Origin: Streptomyces venezuelae
GTDB lineage: Bacteria; Actinomycetota; Actinomycetes; Streptomycetales; Streptomycetaceae
Length of the DNA stretch: 64,000 nucleotides
Direction of reading: 5' to 3'
Assembly: GCF_008642275.1 (NCBI RefSeq)
Contig: NZ_CP029189.1
Span: 372,001 to 436,000 of the forward strand
The position numbers and the translations under genes are program-made. Of this stretch, positions 33,124 to 41,329 are shown piece by piece (position 1 is the stretch's first letter; each line of letters opens with the position of its first letter). Under the pieces are notes generated by a model, which had not been told where the DNA came from, made no database searches, and saw only the letters and a program-made list of their open reading frames with translations.

Positions 33124-34074
33124 TCAGATCTCGATGATGATCTTCCCTGCGGTGTGTCCTTCCTGGCTCAGCTCGAAGGCGGCCGCCAGCTCGCCCAGCG
33201 GGAAGGTCCTGGCGACGGGGACCTTCAGCTGTCCGTTGTCGGCGAGCCGGCCCAACTCGGCCAGGTCGCTGCCGACCGGGCGGACCCACATCCACTCGCC
33301 GCCCGATCCCAGCACGCTGGGATCGGCGATGGAGGCGTGCCGCCCGTCGTCGTGCAGCACCTCGCGGGTGACTCCGCCGACTCCGCCGACGAAGTCCGCG
33401 ACGACCGTGGGGCCGTCGGGGACGAGGGCGCGCACCCGGTCGGCGAGTCCGTCCCCGTACTCGATGGGCTCGGCGCCGAGTTCGCGTACCCGGTCGTGGT
33501 TGCGCGGGGAGGCGGTGCCGATGACCCGGGCACCGAGTGCGCGGGCGATCTGCACGCCGAAGGAGCCGACACCGCCGGCCGCTCCGTGGATGAGGACGGT
33601 GTCGTCCTTGCCGGTGCCGAGGCGGGTGAGCAGCTGGTAGGCGGTGAGCCCGGCGAGCGGGAGTCCGGCGGCCTCCGCCCAGTCGAGGGAGGCGGGCTTG
33701 TGCGCGACGGCGCGTACGGGCACGGTGACGAACTCGGCGAACGTACCGCCGTGCACGTAGTCCTTGCGGGCGTACGCGATGACCTCGTCGCCCTCGGCGT
33801 ACTCGGGGGTGTCGATGCCGACCCGTTCGACGGTGCCGGACACGTCCCAGCCCGGGACCACCGGGTAGACGACGTCCATCAGGGGGTCGAGACCGCCCGC
33901 CATGATCTTCCAGTCCACGGGGTTGACGGCGGCGCACTTGACCCTGACGAGCACCTCGCCGGGGCCGACCTTGGGCATCGGCAGCCGGGTCTCGGAGAGC
34001 ACCTCCGTCCCGCCATAGGTCTCGTACGCCATCGCCCGCATGGTTTCCTGGCTGCTGCCGCCCGACTGGGACAT
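33124..34074 (-). CDS. Quinone-oxidoreductase-like zinc-independent alcohol dehydrogenase
   Basis: A 316-residue medium-chain dehydrogenase/reductase: GroES-like N-terminal domain (VRVKCAAVNPVDWKIMAGG, about residues 43-61) and a Rossmann domain with the NADPH loop AAGGVG (about 170-175). The catalytic-zinc Cys/His set of alcohol dehydrogenases is absent, so it belongs to the NADPH:quinone reductase group. ATG 34074 was chosen; an ATG at about residue 12 is an alternative. It separates the two RNA-repair units and is convergent with the multidomain gene; there is no clear link to RNA repair. Confidence 0.88.
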   Translation of the reverse strand: MSQSGGSSQETMRAMAYETYGGTEVLSETRLPMPKVGPGEVLVRVKCAAVNPVDWKIMAGGLDPLMDVVYPVVPGWDVSGTVERVGIDTPEYAEGDEVIAYARKDYVHGGTFAEFVTVPVRAVAHKPASLDWAEAAGLPLAGLTAYQLLTRLGTGKDDTVLIHGAAGGVGSFGVQIARALGARVIGTASPRNHDRVRELGAEPIEYGDGLADRVRALVPDGPTVVADFVGGVGGVTREVLHDDGRHASIADPSVLGSGGEWMWVRPVGSDLAELGRLADNGQLKVPVARTFPLGELAAAFELSQEGHTAGKIIIEI

Positions 34075-34134
34075 GTACCCGGCCTCTCCGTGTGCTGGTG
34101 GAACCCGCCCCCGGCCCATCCCACCATGCACGAA

Positions 34135-34163
34135 GCGCCCGCCCCACGAAGCGGGGCGGGCGC
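34135..34163. terminator. Hairpin terminator after DraRnl-type ligase
   Basis: Perfect 11-bp stem (34135-34145 with 34153-34163) and a 7-base loop, 31 bases past the stop of the minus-strand RNA ligase gene and before the dehydrogenase start. It should end the ligase transcript. Confidence 0.8.
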
Positions 34164-34193
34164 GGCGCGGCGCGGGTGCGCCGGCGCGGGGTC

Positions 34194-35270
34194 TCACTCG
34201 TACTCGGTGCCGCCCTTGCGGGTCAGGTACGCCGGGCTGACGGCCTTGGCGATGGCGCGGCCGCCCACGACCGGGCTGTACCGCTCCGTCGACGGCCGGA
34301 TGACCACGCCCTCCCGCAGGTGCGCGGCCTTGCCCGAGACGGTCTCCCGGCCGCTCGCCAGCTCCAGCACCGTGTCGAGGTCGTACGGTCCCTCGTAGAG
34401 CCGCGGCACCAGCGGGAGCTCACCGTCCGTCAGGACGGCGGCCGGGTCCAGCCAGCGCGTCTGCCCGTCGATCTCGGCGGAGACGTCGAAGACGGCGTAT
34501 CCCGGTGGTGTGTCGGCGGTGCGGACGTCGGTCCCGTACGAGAGGTCCTGGACGCCCTTGCCGTACACCTCGCCGAAGATCCCGACCCGGGTCGCGCCGA
34601 GGCGGTCGGCCAGGGCCGCGGCAACGTCCGGCACGCCGTGCCCGTGTACGGCCCGCCAGTAGAGGTTGCGCTCGTCCTCCTTGAGCGCCAGCCCCTTCGA
34701 GCCGAACCCCTTGGAGGACACGATGGACCGCTCGCCCTCGACCACGTACGTGAACAGGCAGGCGGTGCCGTGCAGTTTCTCGGTGAGGACGACCGGCTCG
34801 CCGGGCTCGAAGACGTGCGGGTAGCGCTGGAGGTTCTCGATGTCGACCCACGGCATCAGGTCGGCGGCGGCTTCGACGTCACCGCTCATGGTCGTGGGTA
34901 TCGGCGGGGCCCATTTGGTGATGCCGAGCAGCTCCGCGAAGTCGGTCTCCTCCTCGGCCGCTCGGGCCAGGTCCACGTCGGCGAGCGCGCGCGGCCTGCA
35001 CACCAGCCCCTGTGACAGCTCTCCGCGGAGCCGGACCGCCTTGACCCGGTCGGCGGAGCCGCCGGCGAGCCGTCCGGTGAGGCCGAGCTCCTCGATCAGA
35101 TCCGCGGGCAGCACGGCCTGTTCGGGGATGTAGACCGCGAACTCGCCCGTGCGGTAGGCGCCCTTGGCGATCACTGCGCGGTAGAGGCCCACCTGGGCCA
35201 GTTCCAGCGCATCCGCGTTCGGGTGCTCGTGGACGGTCAGTTCTTCGGCGGTGACGCGCAGGGTCGACAT
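34194..35270 (-). CDS. RNA ligase, DraRnl (Rnl5) type
   Basis: A 358-residue ATP-dependent RNA ligase. An N-terminal OB-like module (about 1-115) precedes the nucleotidyltransferase domain: motif I TEKLHGT with Lys165, motif III FGEVYGKGVQDLSYG (232-246), motif IIIa YAVFDV (258-263), motif IV REGVVIR (319-325) and motif V with Lys342 (AKAVS). This layout, including the N-terminal module, is that of the Deinococcus DraRnl family, which seals 3'-OH/5'-phosphate nicks in duplex RNA. ATG 35270 follows GGAG. It is a single gene with its own terminator, close to the ligase-kinase operon on the opposite strand. Confidence 0.92.
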   Translation of the reverse strand: MSTLRVTAEELTVHEHPNADALELAQVGLYRAVIAKGAYRTGEFAVYIPEQAVLPADLIEELGLTGRLAGGSADRVKAVRLRGELSQGLVCRPRALADVDLARAAEEETDFAELLGITKWAPPIPTTMSGDVEAAADLMPWVDIENLQRYPHVFEPGEPVVLTEKLHGTACLFTYVVEGERSIVSSKGFGSKGLALKEDERNLYWRAVHGHGVPDVAAALADRLGATRVGIFGEVYGKGVQDLSYGTDVRTADTPPGYAVFDVSAEIDGQTRWLDPAAVLTDGELPLVPRLYEGPYDLDTVLELASGRETVSGKAAHLREGVVIRPSTERYSPVVGGRAIAKAVSPAYLTRKGGTEYE

Positions 35271-35357
35271 GGGACGGCTCCAGCAGTGGTCAGGGACAAC
35301 GGACGACGCCCGGTGGTGCGGCGCGTCGTTGACGACCACTCTGCTTCCCGCCATTTC

Positions 35358-35370
35358 CGCTGGTCCAGCG
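35358..35370. promoter_or_regulatory. Operator-like dyad between RNA ligase and FabG-like gene
   Basis: CGCTGG-T-CCAGCG, a perfect 6-bp-arm dyad in the 188-bp divergent region, followed by the TTAGCCT sequence that could be a -10 for the plus-strand reductase gene. No regulator is adjacent, so the binding protein is unknown. Confidence 0.35.
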
Positions 35371-35458
35371 AATATCACGGTGTTAGCCTGCCCGCTCCGT
35401 CCCGGCGCCGCGCGGCCCCCGCGCAGGTTCGGCGTCGCCCGTCCCGCAGGAGGTTCCC

Positions 35459-36202
35459 GTGCCAGCTCGTCCGGTCACCGTCGTCACCGGCGGCAGCAGG
35501 GGCATCGGGGCCGCGACATGTCTGCGACTGGCCACCGACGGGCATGATCTGGCGCTCGGTTACACTCGCGACGCCGAGGCGGCCGAGGCCGTCGCCCGGC
35601 GGGTACGGGCTGCCGGGGCCCGCTGTGTGACCGTGCGCGGTGACATCTCCGAGGAGGGTGCCGTGGAGCAGCTGTTCGACACCGCCGGCACCGAACTCGG
35701 CAGGGTGACCGGTCTGGTGAACAACGCCGGGGTGACCGGCCCGCTGGGCCGGCTCGCCGACGCCCGCACCGAGGACCTGCGGCGGGTGGTGCAGGTGAAC
35801 CTCCTCGGGTACCTGCTGTGCTGCCGCAGGGCGGCCCGGGACATGGCGGAGGCCGGCGGCGGCGCGATCGTCAACGTCTCCTCCACGGCCGCCACTCTCG
35901 GCAGCCCCGGGGAGTACGTGCACTACGCGGCGACCAAGGCCGCGGTCGACGCGCTCACGGTGGGGCTCGCCAAGGAACTCGGCCCGGACGGGATCCGGGT
36001 CAACGCCGTGGCGCCGGGCATCATCGAGACCGACATGCACGCGGCGATGAGCGATCCCGACCGTCCGGCGAAGGCCGCGGCCGGCATCCCGCTCGGCCGG
36101 CCCGGCCGGCCCGGGGAGATCGCCGGGGCGATCGCCTGGCTGCTTTCCGCGGACGCCTCGTACACGACGGGCACCGTGCTCCGGGTCTCCGGCGGCCGCT
36201 GA
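35459..36202 (+). CDS. SDR-family 3-oxoacyl-ACP-reductase-like protein (FabG-like)
   Basis: A 247-residue classical short-chain dehydrogenase: cofactor loop TGGSRGIG (about 10-17), NNAG (about 88-91), catalytic Ser in VNVSSTAA, and the Y-x3-K pair in HYAATKAAVD. The length and the C-terminal GIIETDMH segment match FabG-type NADPH-dependent reductases. As a lone gene it may reduce 3-oxoacyl thioesters or unrelated carbonyls. GTG 35459 is preceded by a perfect AGGAGG. Confidence 0.9.
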   Translation: MPARPVTVVTGGSRGIGAATCLRLATDGHDLALGYTRDAEAAEAVARRVRAAGARCVTVRGDISEEGAVEQLFDTAGTELGRVTGLVNNAGVTGPLGRLADARTEDLRRVVQVNLLGYLLCCRRAARDMAEAGGGAIVNVSSTAATLGSPGEYVHYAATKAAVDALTVGLAKELGPDGIRVNAVAPGIIETDMHAAMSDPDRPAKAAAGIPLGRPGRPGEIAGAIAWLLSADASYTTGTVLRVSGGR

Positions 36203-36394
36203 TCGCGGCGGGGGCCGCCGGGTCCAGGGCTCCGATCCGATGCCCCCGGCTGAACACCCACACGAGGGACAGCAGCGCGACGGCGGTAGGGCTACCCCCG
36301 TAGGGAAAGGTGCGCATCGCACGGTACGGATCGCACGGGAGCGAGCCGCTCGACAACGCCCGCTCCCGCGTTCACCCCTAGCCTGACAGAAGAT

Positions 36395-36408
36395 TTGAAC
36401 GCGTTCAA
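36395..36408. promoter_or_regulatory. Orphan TetR-type palindrome
   Basis: TTGAACGCGTTCAA is a perfect 14-bp palindrome of a form typical for TetR operators, within a 236-bp gap between the 3' ends of two convergent genes. A CTAC-CCCC-GTAG element (near 36293) and a 9-bp direct repeat ATCGCACGG are also present. No gene starts nearby, so it may control a non-coding transcript or mark a lost gene. Confidence 0.5.
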
Positions 36409-36438
36409 TCGCGTGGGGTCGTCAGGCTCGGCCGGCGG

Positions 36439-37197
36439 TCAGCGCAGCGCCGCCTGGGTGGCCGGACCGTAGACGCCCGGGGAGTCGCCCTTGATGGAAC
36501 GGTCGCGCTGCAGCTGACCGACACCGCGCTTGGTCTGACTGTCGTAGACCCCCGTGACGGAGACGTACGTGAAACCCTGCCCGTACAGCAGTTCCTGAAG
36601 GGCTCGCACCTCGGGCCCGGTGTCCCCCATCCGCAGCGTCCCGGAGGAGCCGGACGGGCCCGAGGCGGAAGCGCTGGGTGAGGACGGCGGTTTCGAGCCC
36701 TGGCTCGCGGAGGTACTCGGCGCTCGGGAGGGCGTGGCGGAGGTGGAAGTGGAGGCGGCGGAGGACGGTGCCGACACGGTCGGCCCGGGTACGCCGGCCT
36801 CTGCGTCGGAGGTCGAACTGCGCCCCCGCAGCATCGGCACGGACAGCTCGGCGGGCGCCCCGGCCCGGGGCGGCTGCGCGTCGGGACCGCTCAGCAGGAG
36901 CACCGAGGCGCCCACCGCGGCGAGCGACAGCAGGGTGAGGACGGCGAACGGAAGCCGGCTGCGCCGGCCACGGGCAGCGGTCGCGCGCGGAGCGGACCCG
37001 GGGCCGGGAACGGCCGCCGGAACGGCCGCCGGGACCTCGGATTCCCGCGCGTGTGCCGGGCCGGGGAAGGCCAGGGGGCCGCCCTGCGGCCAGGCGGGCG
37101 CGGTCGACCCGGCCGGTGGGCCCGAGGGGGCGACGTAGGGGCGTACGAGCAGGTCGTCGTCGGGGGCGATGCCGCTCTCGTCAGGGTCCTGGCGCAT
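36439..37197 (-). CDS. Membrane-anchored peptidoglycan-binding protein
   Basis: A 252-residue protein with a disordered cytoplasmic N-terminus (to about 80), one transmembrane helix (about 83-105), a Ser/Thr/Pro-rich extracellular linker (120-185) and a C-terminal PG_binding_1 domain (about 188-250; DTGPEVRALQELLYGQGF, then GVYGPATQAAL). It would be a type II anchor contacting the cell wall. No enzymatic domain is present. ATG 37197 follows the purine-rich GGGAGACC. A possible 51-codon peptide gene precedes it by 63 bases. Confidence 0.85.
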   Translation of the reverse strand: MRQDPDESGIAPDDDLLVRPYVAPSGPPAGSTAPAWPQGGPLAFPGPAHARESEVPAAVPAAVPGPGSAPRATAARGRRSRLPFAVLTLLSLAAVGASVLLLSGPDAQPPRAGAPAELSVPMLRGRSSTSDAEAGVPGPTVSAPSSAASTSTSATPSRAPSTSASQGSKPPSSPSASASGPSGSSGTLRMGDTGPEVRALQELLYGQGFTYVSVTGVYDSQTKRGVGQLQRDRSIKGDSPGVYGPATQAALR

Positions 37198-37260
37198 GGT
37201 GGTCTCCCGGCGGGGACGGGGGCCGGCGCGGCGGTGCGGTGCCGGCCCCCACCCGGTCGG

Positions 37261-37416
37261 TCAGGCTCCGTGCCGCCGGGCGGCGGGAGCCGGGGCTGCG
37301 GCTACGGCGGCGGGCGTGCCGGGCAGACCGAGGGCGCCGCGCGTGCCGTGGGTGCCGCGTGCCGGAGAACTGCCGATTTCGGCCGGGTCGATCGACGGGC
37401 GGACGGATATGGACAT
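37261..37416 (-). CDS. Possible 51-residue peptide
   Basis: An ATG at 37416 preceded by GGAG at 9 bases opens a 51-codon frame (MSISVRPSIDPAEIGSSPARG..., ending APAARRHGA). Its first half is neutral and of mixed composition; the tail is Ala/Pro/Arg-rich. It sits 63 bases upstream of the peptidoglycan-binding gene on the same strand. It could be a small leader or an untranslated region; no family is recognisable. Confidence 0.3.
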   Translation of the reverse strand: MSISVRPSIDPAEIGSSPARGTHGTRGALGLPGTPAAVAAAPAPAARRHGA

Positions 37417-37490
37417 CTGACGTATCTCCGAAGTGCGGCTCACGCGGTGATTCTTGATCGGCGCACTCTCGCCCTCCTTCGGGGGCCGGG

Positions 37491-38825
37491 TCAAGCCCGG
37501 TGTCCGATCCGCCCCCGACCATCCGATCTGTCGGGCGTGCGGCGGACCGCCGTGACCCACACCGTGGCGGCGGCCGTGAGCATCAGGGCGGCTCCGCCGA
37601 GCGGAGCGGCGGGAGCGGAGAAGCCGTCGACCGCGAGACCGCCGCAGAGCGCGCCCGCGGCTATGGCGAAGTTGAACATGGCCACCATCAGCGAGGACGC
37701 CGCCTCGGGCGCCTCCGGCGCCGCCTTGATCATCCAGCCCTGCACGCTCACCGAGACCCCTCCGTACGCGAGTCCCCAGGCCAGCAGCAGCACGGTGCCG
37801 GCGGCCGGGCCCGGCAGGACCGCGATCAACGCGAGGACGACGCCGAGGGAGGAGCTGACCACCAGCAGGGTCCGGTACGCGTCACGGGTCCCGGCCAGGA
37901 AGTTCCCCGCGACGCCGGCGACGCCGTATCCGAGCAGCAGGGTGCTGATGTACTCGGGGTCGACACCGGAGACCTCCTGCAGGATCGGCCGTACGAACGT
38001 GTAGGCGGCGAACTGCCCGGTCACGACGAGGAAGGTGACGACGACACCGGCCCGTACGGCGCGGTTCTCCCGGAGCAGGGCGGGGAGTTCGGGGAAGGTG
38101 ATGTGCCGGGTCGCCGGCAGCGGGGGCAGCAGCACGAGCAGGGCGGTCAGCGTGACGAGGCCGAGGACTCCGACCGCCGCGAAGGCGGTGCGCCAGCCGC
38201 CGAGTTCACCGAGCAGGGTGCCTGCGGGGACGCCGAGCACGGACGCCGTGGGGACCCCGCCGAAGACGAGGGCGGTGGCCCGGCCGACCTGGTGCTCGGG
38301 AACGAGGCGTACGGCGAGTCCGCCCGCGATGGCCCAGAAGCCGCCGACGCTGACGCCGACGAACACGCGGGCCGCCAGTACGACGGCGAAGTCCGGGGCG
38401 AGGGCCGCGGCGAGGTTGGCGGCGGCCGTCAGGGCGATGAGCACGCACAGCACGAGCCGCCGGTCGAGCCGGCCGGCGCCGACGGTGACCAGCGGCGCGC
38501 AGAATCCGGCGACCAGCCCGGGCGCCGTGACCATCAGGCCCGCGGTCCCGTCGGACACTCCGAGCGCGGCCCCGACGGGGGTGAGCAGCCCGACGGGCAG
38601 CAGCTCGGAGGTGATCAGGCAGAAGATGCCGAGCGAGACGGCGCAGACGGCCGCCCAGCCCCTCCACGGAGCGGCACCGCTCCCCGGGAAGGGCCCGGCT
38701 GCCGGTGCGGAGCCGTCCCCCGGCACGGATACGGAGGGGGACACGGATGCGGACTCGGACCCTCGCGGCGGGCTGGACGAGGCGGGCGGCGTGGGATCGT
38801 TGCCGGGCGCGGCGGCTGAGGTCAT
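37491..38825 (-). CDS. MFS transporter (drug/sugar-efflux type)
   Basis: A 444-residue major-facilitator protein with 12 predicted helices after a Ser/Pro-rich 50-residue N-terminus. The conserved loop 2-3 region (LVTVGAGRLDRRLVL) and the arrangement resemble the DHA1 arabinose/chloramphenicol-efflux group. Probably a proton-driven exporter. ATG 38825 was selected as the last start before the hydrophobic core. The gene stands alone, and substrate and control are unknown. Confidence 0.88.
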   Translation of the reverse strand: MTSAAAPGNDPTPPASSSPPRGSESASVSPSVSVPGDGSAPAAGPFPGSGAAPWRGWAAVCAVSLGIFCLITSELLPVGLLTPVGAALGVSDGTAGLMVTAPGLVAGFCAPLVTVGAGRLDRRLVLCVLIALTAAANLAAALAPDFAVVLAARVFVGVSVGGFWAIAGGLAVRLVPEHQVGRATALVFGGVPTASVLGVPAGTLLGELGGWRTAFAAVGVLGLVTLTALLVLLPPLPATRHITFPELPALLRENRAVRAGVVVTFLVVTGQFAAYTFVRPILQEVSGVDPEYISTLLLGYGVAGVAGNFLAGTRDAYRTLLVVSSSLGVVLALIAVLPGPAAGTVLLLAWGLAYGGVSVSVQGWMIKAAPEAPEAASSLMVAMFNFAIAAGALCGGLAVDGFSAPAAPLGGAALMLTAAATVWVTAVRRTPDRSDGRGRIGHRA

Positions 38826-38957
38826 GGATCGGTACTCCGTACGGACGGTCGGCGGGCGGGACACGGCGGCACGGGGAGCCGGGGGTCGCGCCTCCCCCTT
38901 CACCCGTACTGCCGTTCCAATTTCCCACACGCCCCGGCCATTCCCGCCGGTCCGGTG

Positions 38958-38973
38958 TCACCCGCACGCGTGA
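38958..38973. promoter_or_regulatory. 16-bp dyad upstream of lipoprotein 2
   Basis: TCACCCGCACGCGTGA, 42 bases before the lipoprotein start, matching the site before paralogue 1 at 13 of 16 positions. Closer to the start, both genes also share TACGGCA(A/G)GGTGG. The two genes are probably controlled together. Confidence 0.55.
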
Positions 38974-39015
38974 GGGGGAACCCGACGGGCTCCTGCCGTA
39001 CGGCAAGGTGGTCAC

Positions 39016-39456
39016 ATGCAGTTACGCCGTGCCGTGCCCCTCTCCCTCGTCGTGCTCCTCGCCAGCACCGGCTGTGTCTCCGTCGGGCCGCGGGATCCGG
39101 CTCCCGTACGGGGAGCCGTGCCGCCGGCCGAGGCGCCGGAGGTCCCGGCGCCCCTGGCCCTGCCGCTGGGGGCCCTGCCCGAGGCCGCCGCGCCCTCCCC
39201 GGGCGCGTCCCCGGCCCCGGACCGCGAGGCGGCGCCGAGGCCGGCCCCGAAGTCGGCCCCGGAGCCGGAACCCTCGCACGAGCGGGCCGCGAAGGCGGCG
39301 CCGCCGCCCCGGCGCAAGCGGGTGCCCGGACCGGCGACGGCCCGGCCGCGGCGGCGGCCGGCCCCACCGCCGCGGCTGGATCAGCTGTGCGCGGCCGCGG
39401 AGGGCACCGTGCCGCCGTCCATCGTCGACCTGTGCCTGCGGCAGTACGGCCGCTGA
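39016..39456 (+). CDS. Small proline/alanine-rich lipoprotein (paralogue 2)
   Basis: A 146-residue lipoprotein with signal peptide ending LLASTGC (Cys20), a Pro/Ala/Arg/Lys-rich linker and a C-terminal LCAAAEGTVPPSIVDLC tail, matching the tail of the 26881 protein. Both also share the MQLR start and a PLALPLG segment. It would be anchored to the membrane with the two-Cys tail projecting through the wall. Function unknown. It lies 69 bases before the MerR gene but has its own dyad at 38958. Confidence 0.8.
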   Translation: MQLRRAVPLSLVVLLASTGCVSVGPRDPAPVRGAVPPAEAPEVPAPLALPLGALPEAAAPSPGASPAPDREAAPRPAPKSAPEPEPSHERAAKAAPPPRRKRVPGPATARPRRRPAPPPRLDQLCAAAEGTVPPSIVDLCLRQYGR

Positions 39457-39483
39457 CCACCGCGTCCGTCGCCGGTGCGACGC

Positions 39484-39514
39484 TTGACCCTCCCCCTGTG
39501 TCAGACCTTGTAGT
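39484..39514 (+). promoter_or_regulatory. MerR-type promoter with 19-bp spacer
   Basis: TTGACC (39484-39489) and TGTAGT (39509-39514) are 19 bases apart, the long spacing MerR regulators correct by DNA distortion. A TGAC-N11-GTCA dyad lies in the spacer. The transcript would start within a few bases of the MerR ATG at 39525, so the leader would be very short; this weakens the call somewhat. Confidence 0.45.
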
Positions 39515-39524
39515 GGAGAGCGTC

Positions 39525-40367
39525 ATGTTCACCATCGGAGACTTCGCCAAGCACGGCCGGGTGTCGGTCCGCATGCTGCGTCACTACGACGCTCTCGGAC
39601 TGCTGCGCCCGGCACGCGTCGACCCCTTCACCAACTACCGCTTCTACGAGGCCGGGCAGCTCGCCCGCCTCAACCGGATCATCGCGCTCAAGGAACTCGG
39701 TCTCTCCCTGGACCAGGTGGGATCGATCCTCGCCGAGCGGGTGGGCGCGGAGGAGCTGCGCGGCATGCTGCGACTGCGGCAGGCCGAGCTGGAGGACGCC
39801 ATGGCCGCCGCGGCGGCCCGGCTGGTCCAGGTCGAGGCGAGGCTCCGGACCATCGAGGAAGAGGGAACCATGCCTGCCGACGACATCGTCGTGAAGAGCC
39901 TTCCGCCCGTCCGGCTCGCCGAGCTGACCGGCACGGCCGGAAGTTACGAACCGCAGGACATCGGCCCGGTCATCGGGCCGCTCTTCGAGGAGCTGTGCCG
40001 CCGGATCGAGGCGGCCGGGGTCGTCCCGACCGGCCCGGGGACGGCTTACTACGAGGACGTGCCCGGCACGGGATCCGGGTCGGCCGTCCTCGTCCACGCC
40101 GGACTGCCGGTGGCGGCGTCGGTCCGTGCCGAGGACCTCGGGGGCGAGGTGCGGATCGTCACGCTGCCGGCGGTGGAGCGGGCCGCGACCGTGGTGCACC
40201 GCGGGTCGATGGACGGGATCCTGCCGACGTCGCAGGCCCTGGCCCGGTGGATCGACGCGCACGGGCAGCGCTCGGCCGGGTACGCCCGCGAGCTGACCCT
40301 GGCCTGCCCGGACGATCCCGACCAGTGGGTCACCGAACTCCAGGAGCCGCTGGCCGCCACGTCCTGA
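39525..40367 (+). CDS. MerR-family regulator with GyrI-like effector domain
   Basis: A 280-residue BltR/BmrR-like regulator: MerR winged helix (residues 1-70, MFTIGDFAKHGRVSVRMLRHYD), a dimerisation coiled coil (about 75-115) and a C-terminal GyrI-like/SOUL-type ligand domain (about 120-280). Such proteins activate efflux genes on binding hydrophobic drugs. No transporter follows, so the target may be its own promoter or a distant gene. ATG 39525 has GGAG 8 bases upstream. Confidence 0.9.
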   Translation: MFTIGDFAKHGRVSVRMLRHYDALGLLRPARVDPFTNYRFYEAGQLARLNRIIALKELGLSLDQVGSILAERVGAEELRGMLRLRQAELEDAMAAAAARLVQVEARLRTIEEEGTMPADDIVVKSLPPVRLAELTGTAGSYEPQDIGPVIGPLFEELCRRIEAAGVVPTGPGTAYYEDVPGTGSGSAVLVHAGLPVAASVRAEDLGGEVRIVTLPAVERAATVVHRGSMDGILPTSQALARWIDAHGQRSAGYARELTLACPDDPDQWVTELQEPLAATS

Positions 40368-40394
40368 CGGCCCCGCCCCTGGGGCCCCGGCAGG

Positions 40395-40691
40395 TCACGG
40401 CCGGCGGCCGCAGGCGCGGGCACACCGCCGGGCCGTGTCCCGCCGCGCCGCGCGCAGCCTGCGCGCGGTGGTGTGGCCGCGCCGCTTCCACTCGCCCCGG
40501 GGCAGCGCGGCCCGCTGGCCGCCGCCCGCGATCAGGGCGTTGACCGGGGTCATCGGGTCGGCGGCCATCGCCTTGGCGAACAGGACGCCGACCACGAGCG
40601 GGACCAGGGCCACGGCCAGGGCCGAGCCGGCGGTGGTCACGTGCTGCATGCGCGGGCGGGCGGCCCGGCCGCTCCGGGCGTCTGAAGTCAT
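40395..40691 (-). CDS. Small single-pass membrane protein
   Basis: A 98-residue protein with one transmembrane helix (about residues 21-44, AGSALAVALVPLVVGVLFAKAM) and a strongly basic Arg-rich C-terminus that should face the cytoplasm. No family is recognisable. It lies convergent to the MerR gene. The sequence at 40723-40743, 32 bases before its ATG, is nearly identical to 142-162, which lies 33 bases before another minus-strand start. Confidence 0.6.
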   Translation of the reverse strand: MTSDARSGRAARPRMQHVTTAGSALAVALVPLVVGVLFAKAMAADPMTPVNALIAGGGQRAALPRGEWKRRGHTTARRLRAARRDTARRCARACGRRP

Positions 40692-40722
40692 GTCCCCATT
40701 CGACCAGCGGCGCGGCGCCGGG

Positions 40723-40743
40723 GAATCGGGGTGGATACTCAGG
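40723..40743. promoter_or_regulatory. 21-bp motif shared with position 142-162
   Basis: Nineteen of 21 positions match 142-162 (common parts GAATCGGGG and TACTCAGG). Both copies lie 32-33 bases upstream of a minus-strand start codon in the same orientation, so this is probably a promoter or binding site for a common regulator. Confidence 0.5.
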
Positions 40744-40788
40744 CCGTCGGGCGTGACGTACTCAGACGGGCGGGACGGGGGGTGGGTG

Positions 40789-41298
40789 ATGACGGTACCC
40801 GGGCAGGGTTTCGAGCCATCGACCGGCGACGGCCCGGCGGCCGCGCCCGGTGGGCGCGAGGCGGAACTGCGCACCGCGTACGAGGGCCTGCTGCAGATCC
40901 GCCGTCTGGTGAACGGACCGGCGGGCGCCGCGGTTCCCGCGGCCTGGGAGGTACGGCAGCTGCCGCGCGCGGTGGCCCTCGTACTGGAGGCGGCGGGGAT
41001 CGTACCGTCGGCGCTGGACGCGCAGGGGCGGCGTTCGCGGACGGGCTACCGCGTGGCGGCCGGGGCCGGGCCCGGCCGGGCCGAGGTGACGTGGGTGGGT
41101 CCCGCGGGCGGCGGCGCGGCCGGCGAGGAGCAGGAACGGCTGACGGCCTGCGCGGCCGTGCTGGAACGGCTGGGCTGGGTGTGCCTGCTGTACCGGGGCC
41201 CCCGGCGGCGCAGGTTCCTGGAGGTGGAGCCCCCGGGCGGGCCGGCGGCCTCCGCAGGGTCCGCCGGGCCGGGCGGGCGCCCGCCCGGCCGAGGGTGA
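40789..41298 (+). CDS. Conserved hypothetical protein
   Basis: A 169-residue protein: a Gly/Pro-rich start, a helical segment (REAELRTAYEGLLQIRRLVN), then a region with SRTGYRVAAGAGPGRAEVTWVGP and LTACAAVLERLGWVCLLYRGPRRRRFLEV, and a Gly/Pro-rich tail. The central part resembles small Streptomyces DUF proteins that I cannot name. No membrane segment or catalytic motif is visible. ATG 40789 follows GGGGGGTGGGTG. Confidence 0.6.
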   Translation: MTVPGQGFEPSTGDGPAAAPGGREAELRTAYEGLLQIRRLVNGPAGAAVPAAWEVRQLPRAVALVLEAAGIVPSALDAQGRRSRTGYRVAAGAGPGRAEVTWVGPAGGGAAGEEQERLTACAAVLERLGWVCLLYRGPRRRRFLEVEPPGGPAASAGSAGPGGRPPGRG

Positions 41299-41329
41299 CG
41301 GGGAGGGGCCGGCCCGGAACCCGGCCGCG

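Noticed and set aside
28367-35270. Considering the RNA-repair genes a toxin-antitoxin or phage-defence island
   Set aside because: No toxin, nuclease-effector, transposase or integrase gene is adjacent, and base composition equals the surroundings; a link to conflict systems remains an inference only.
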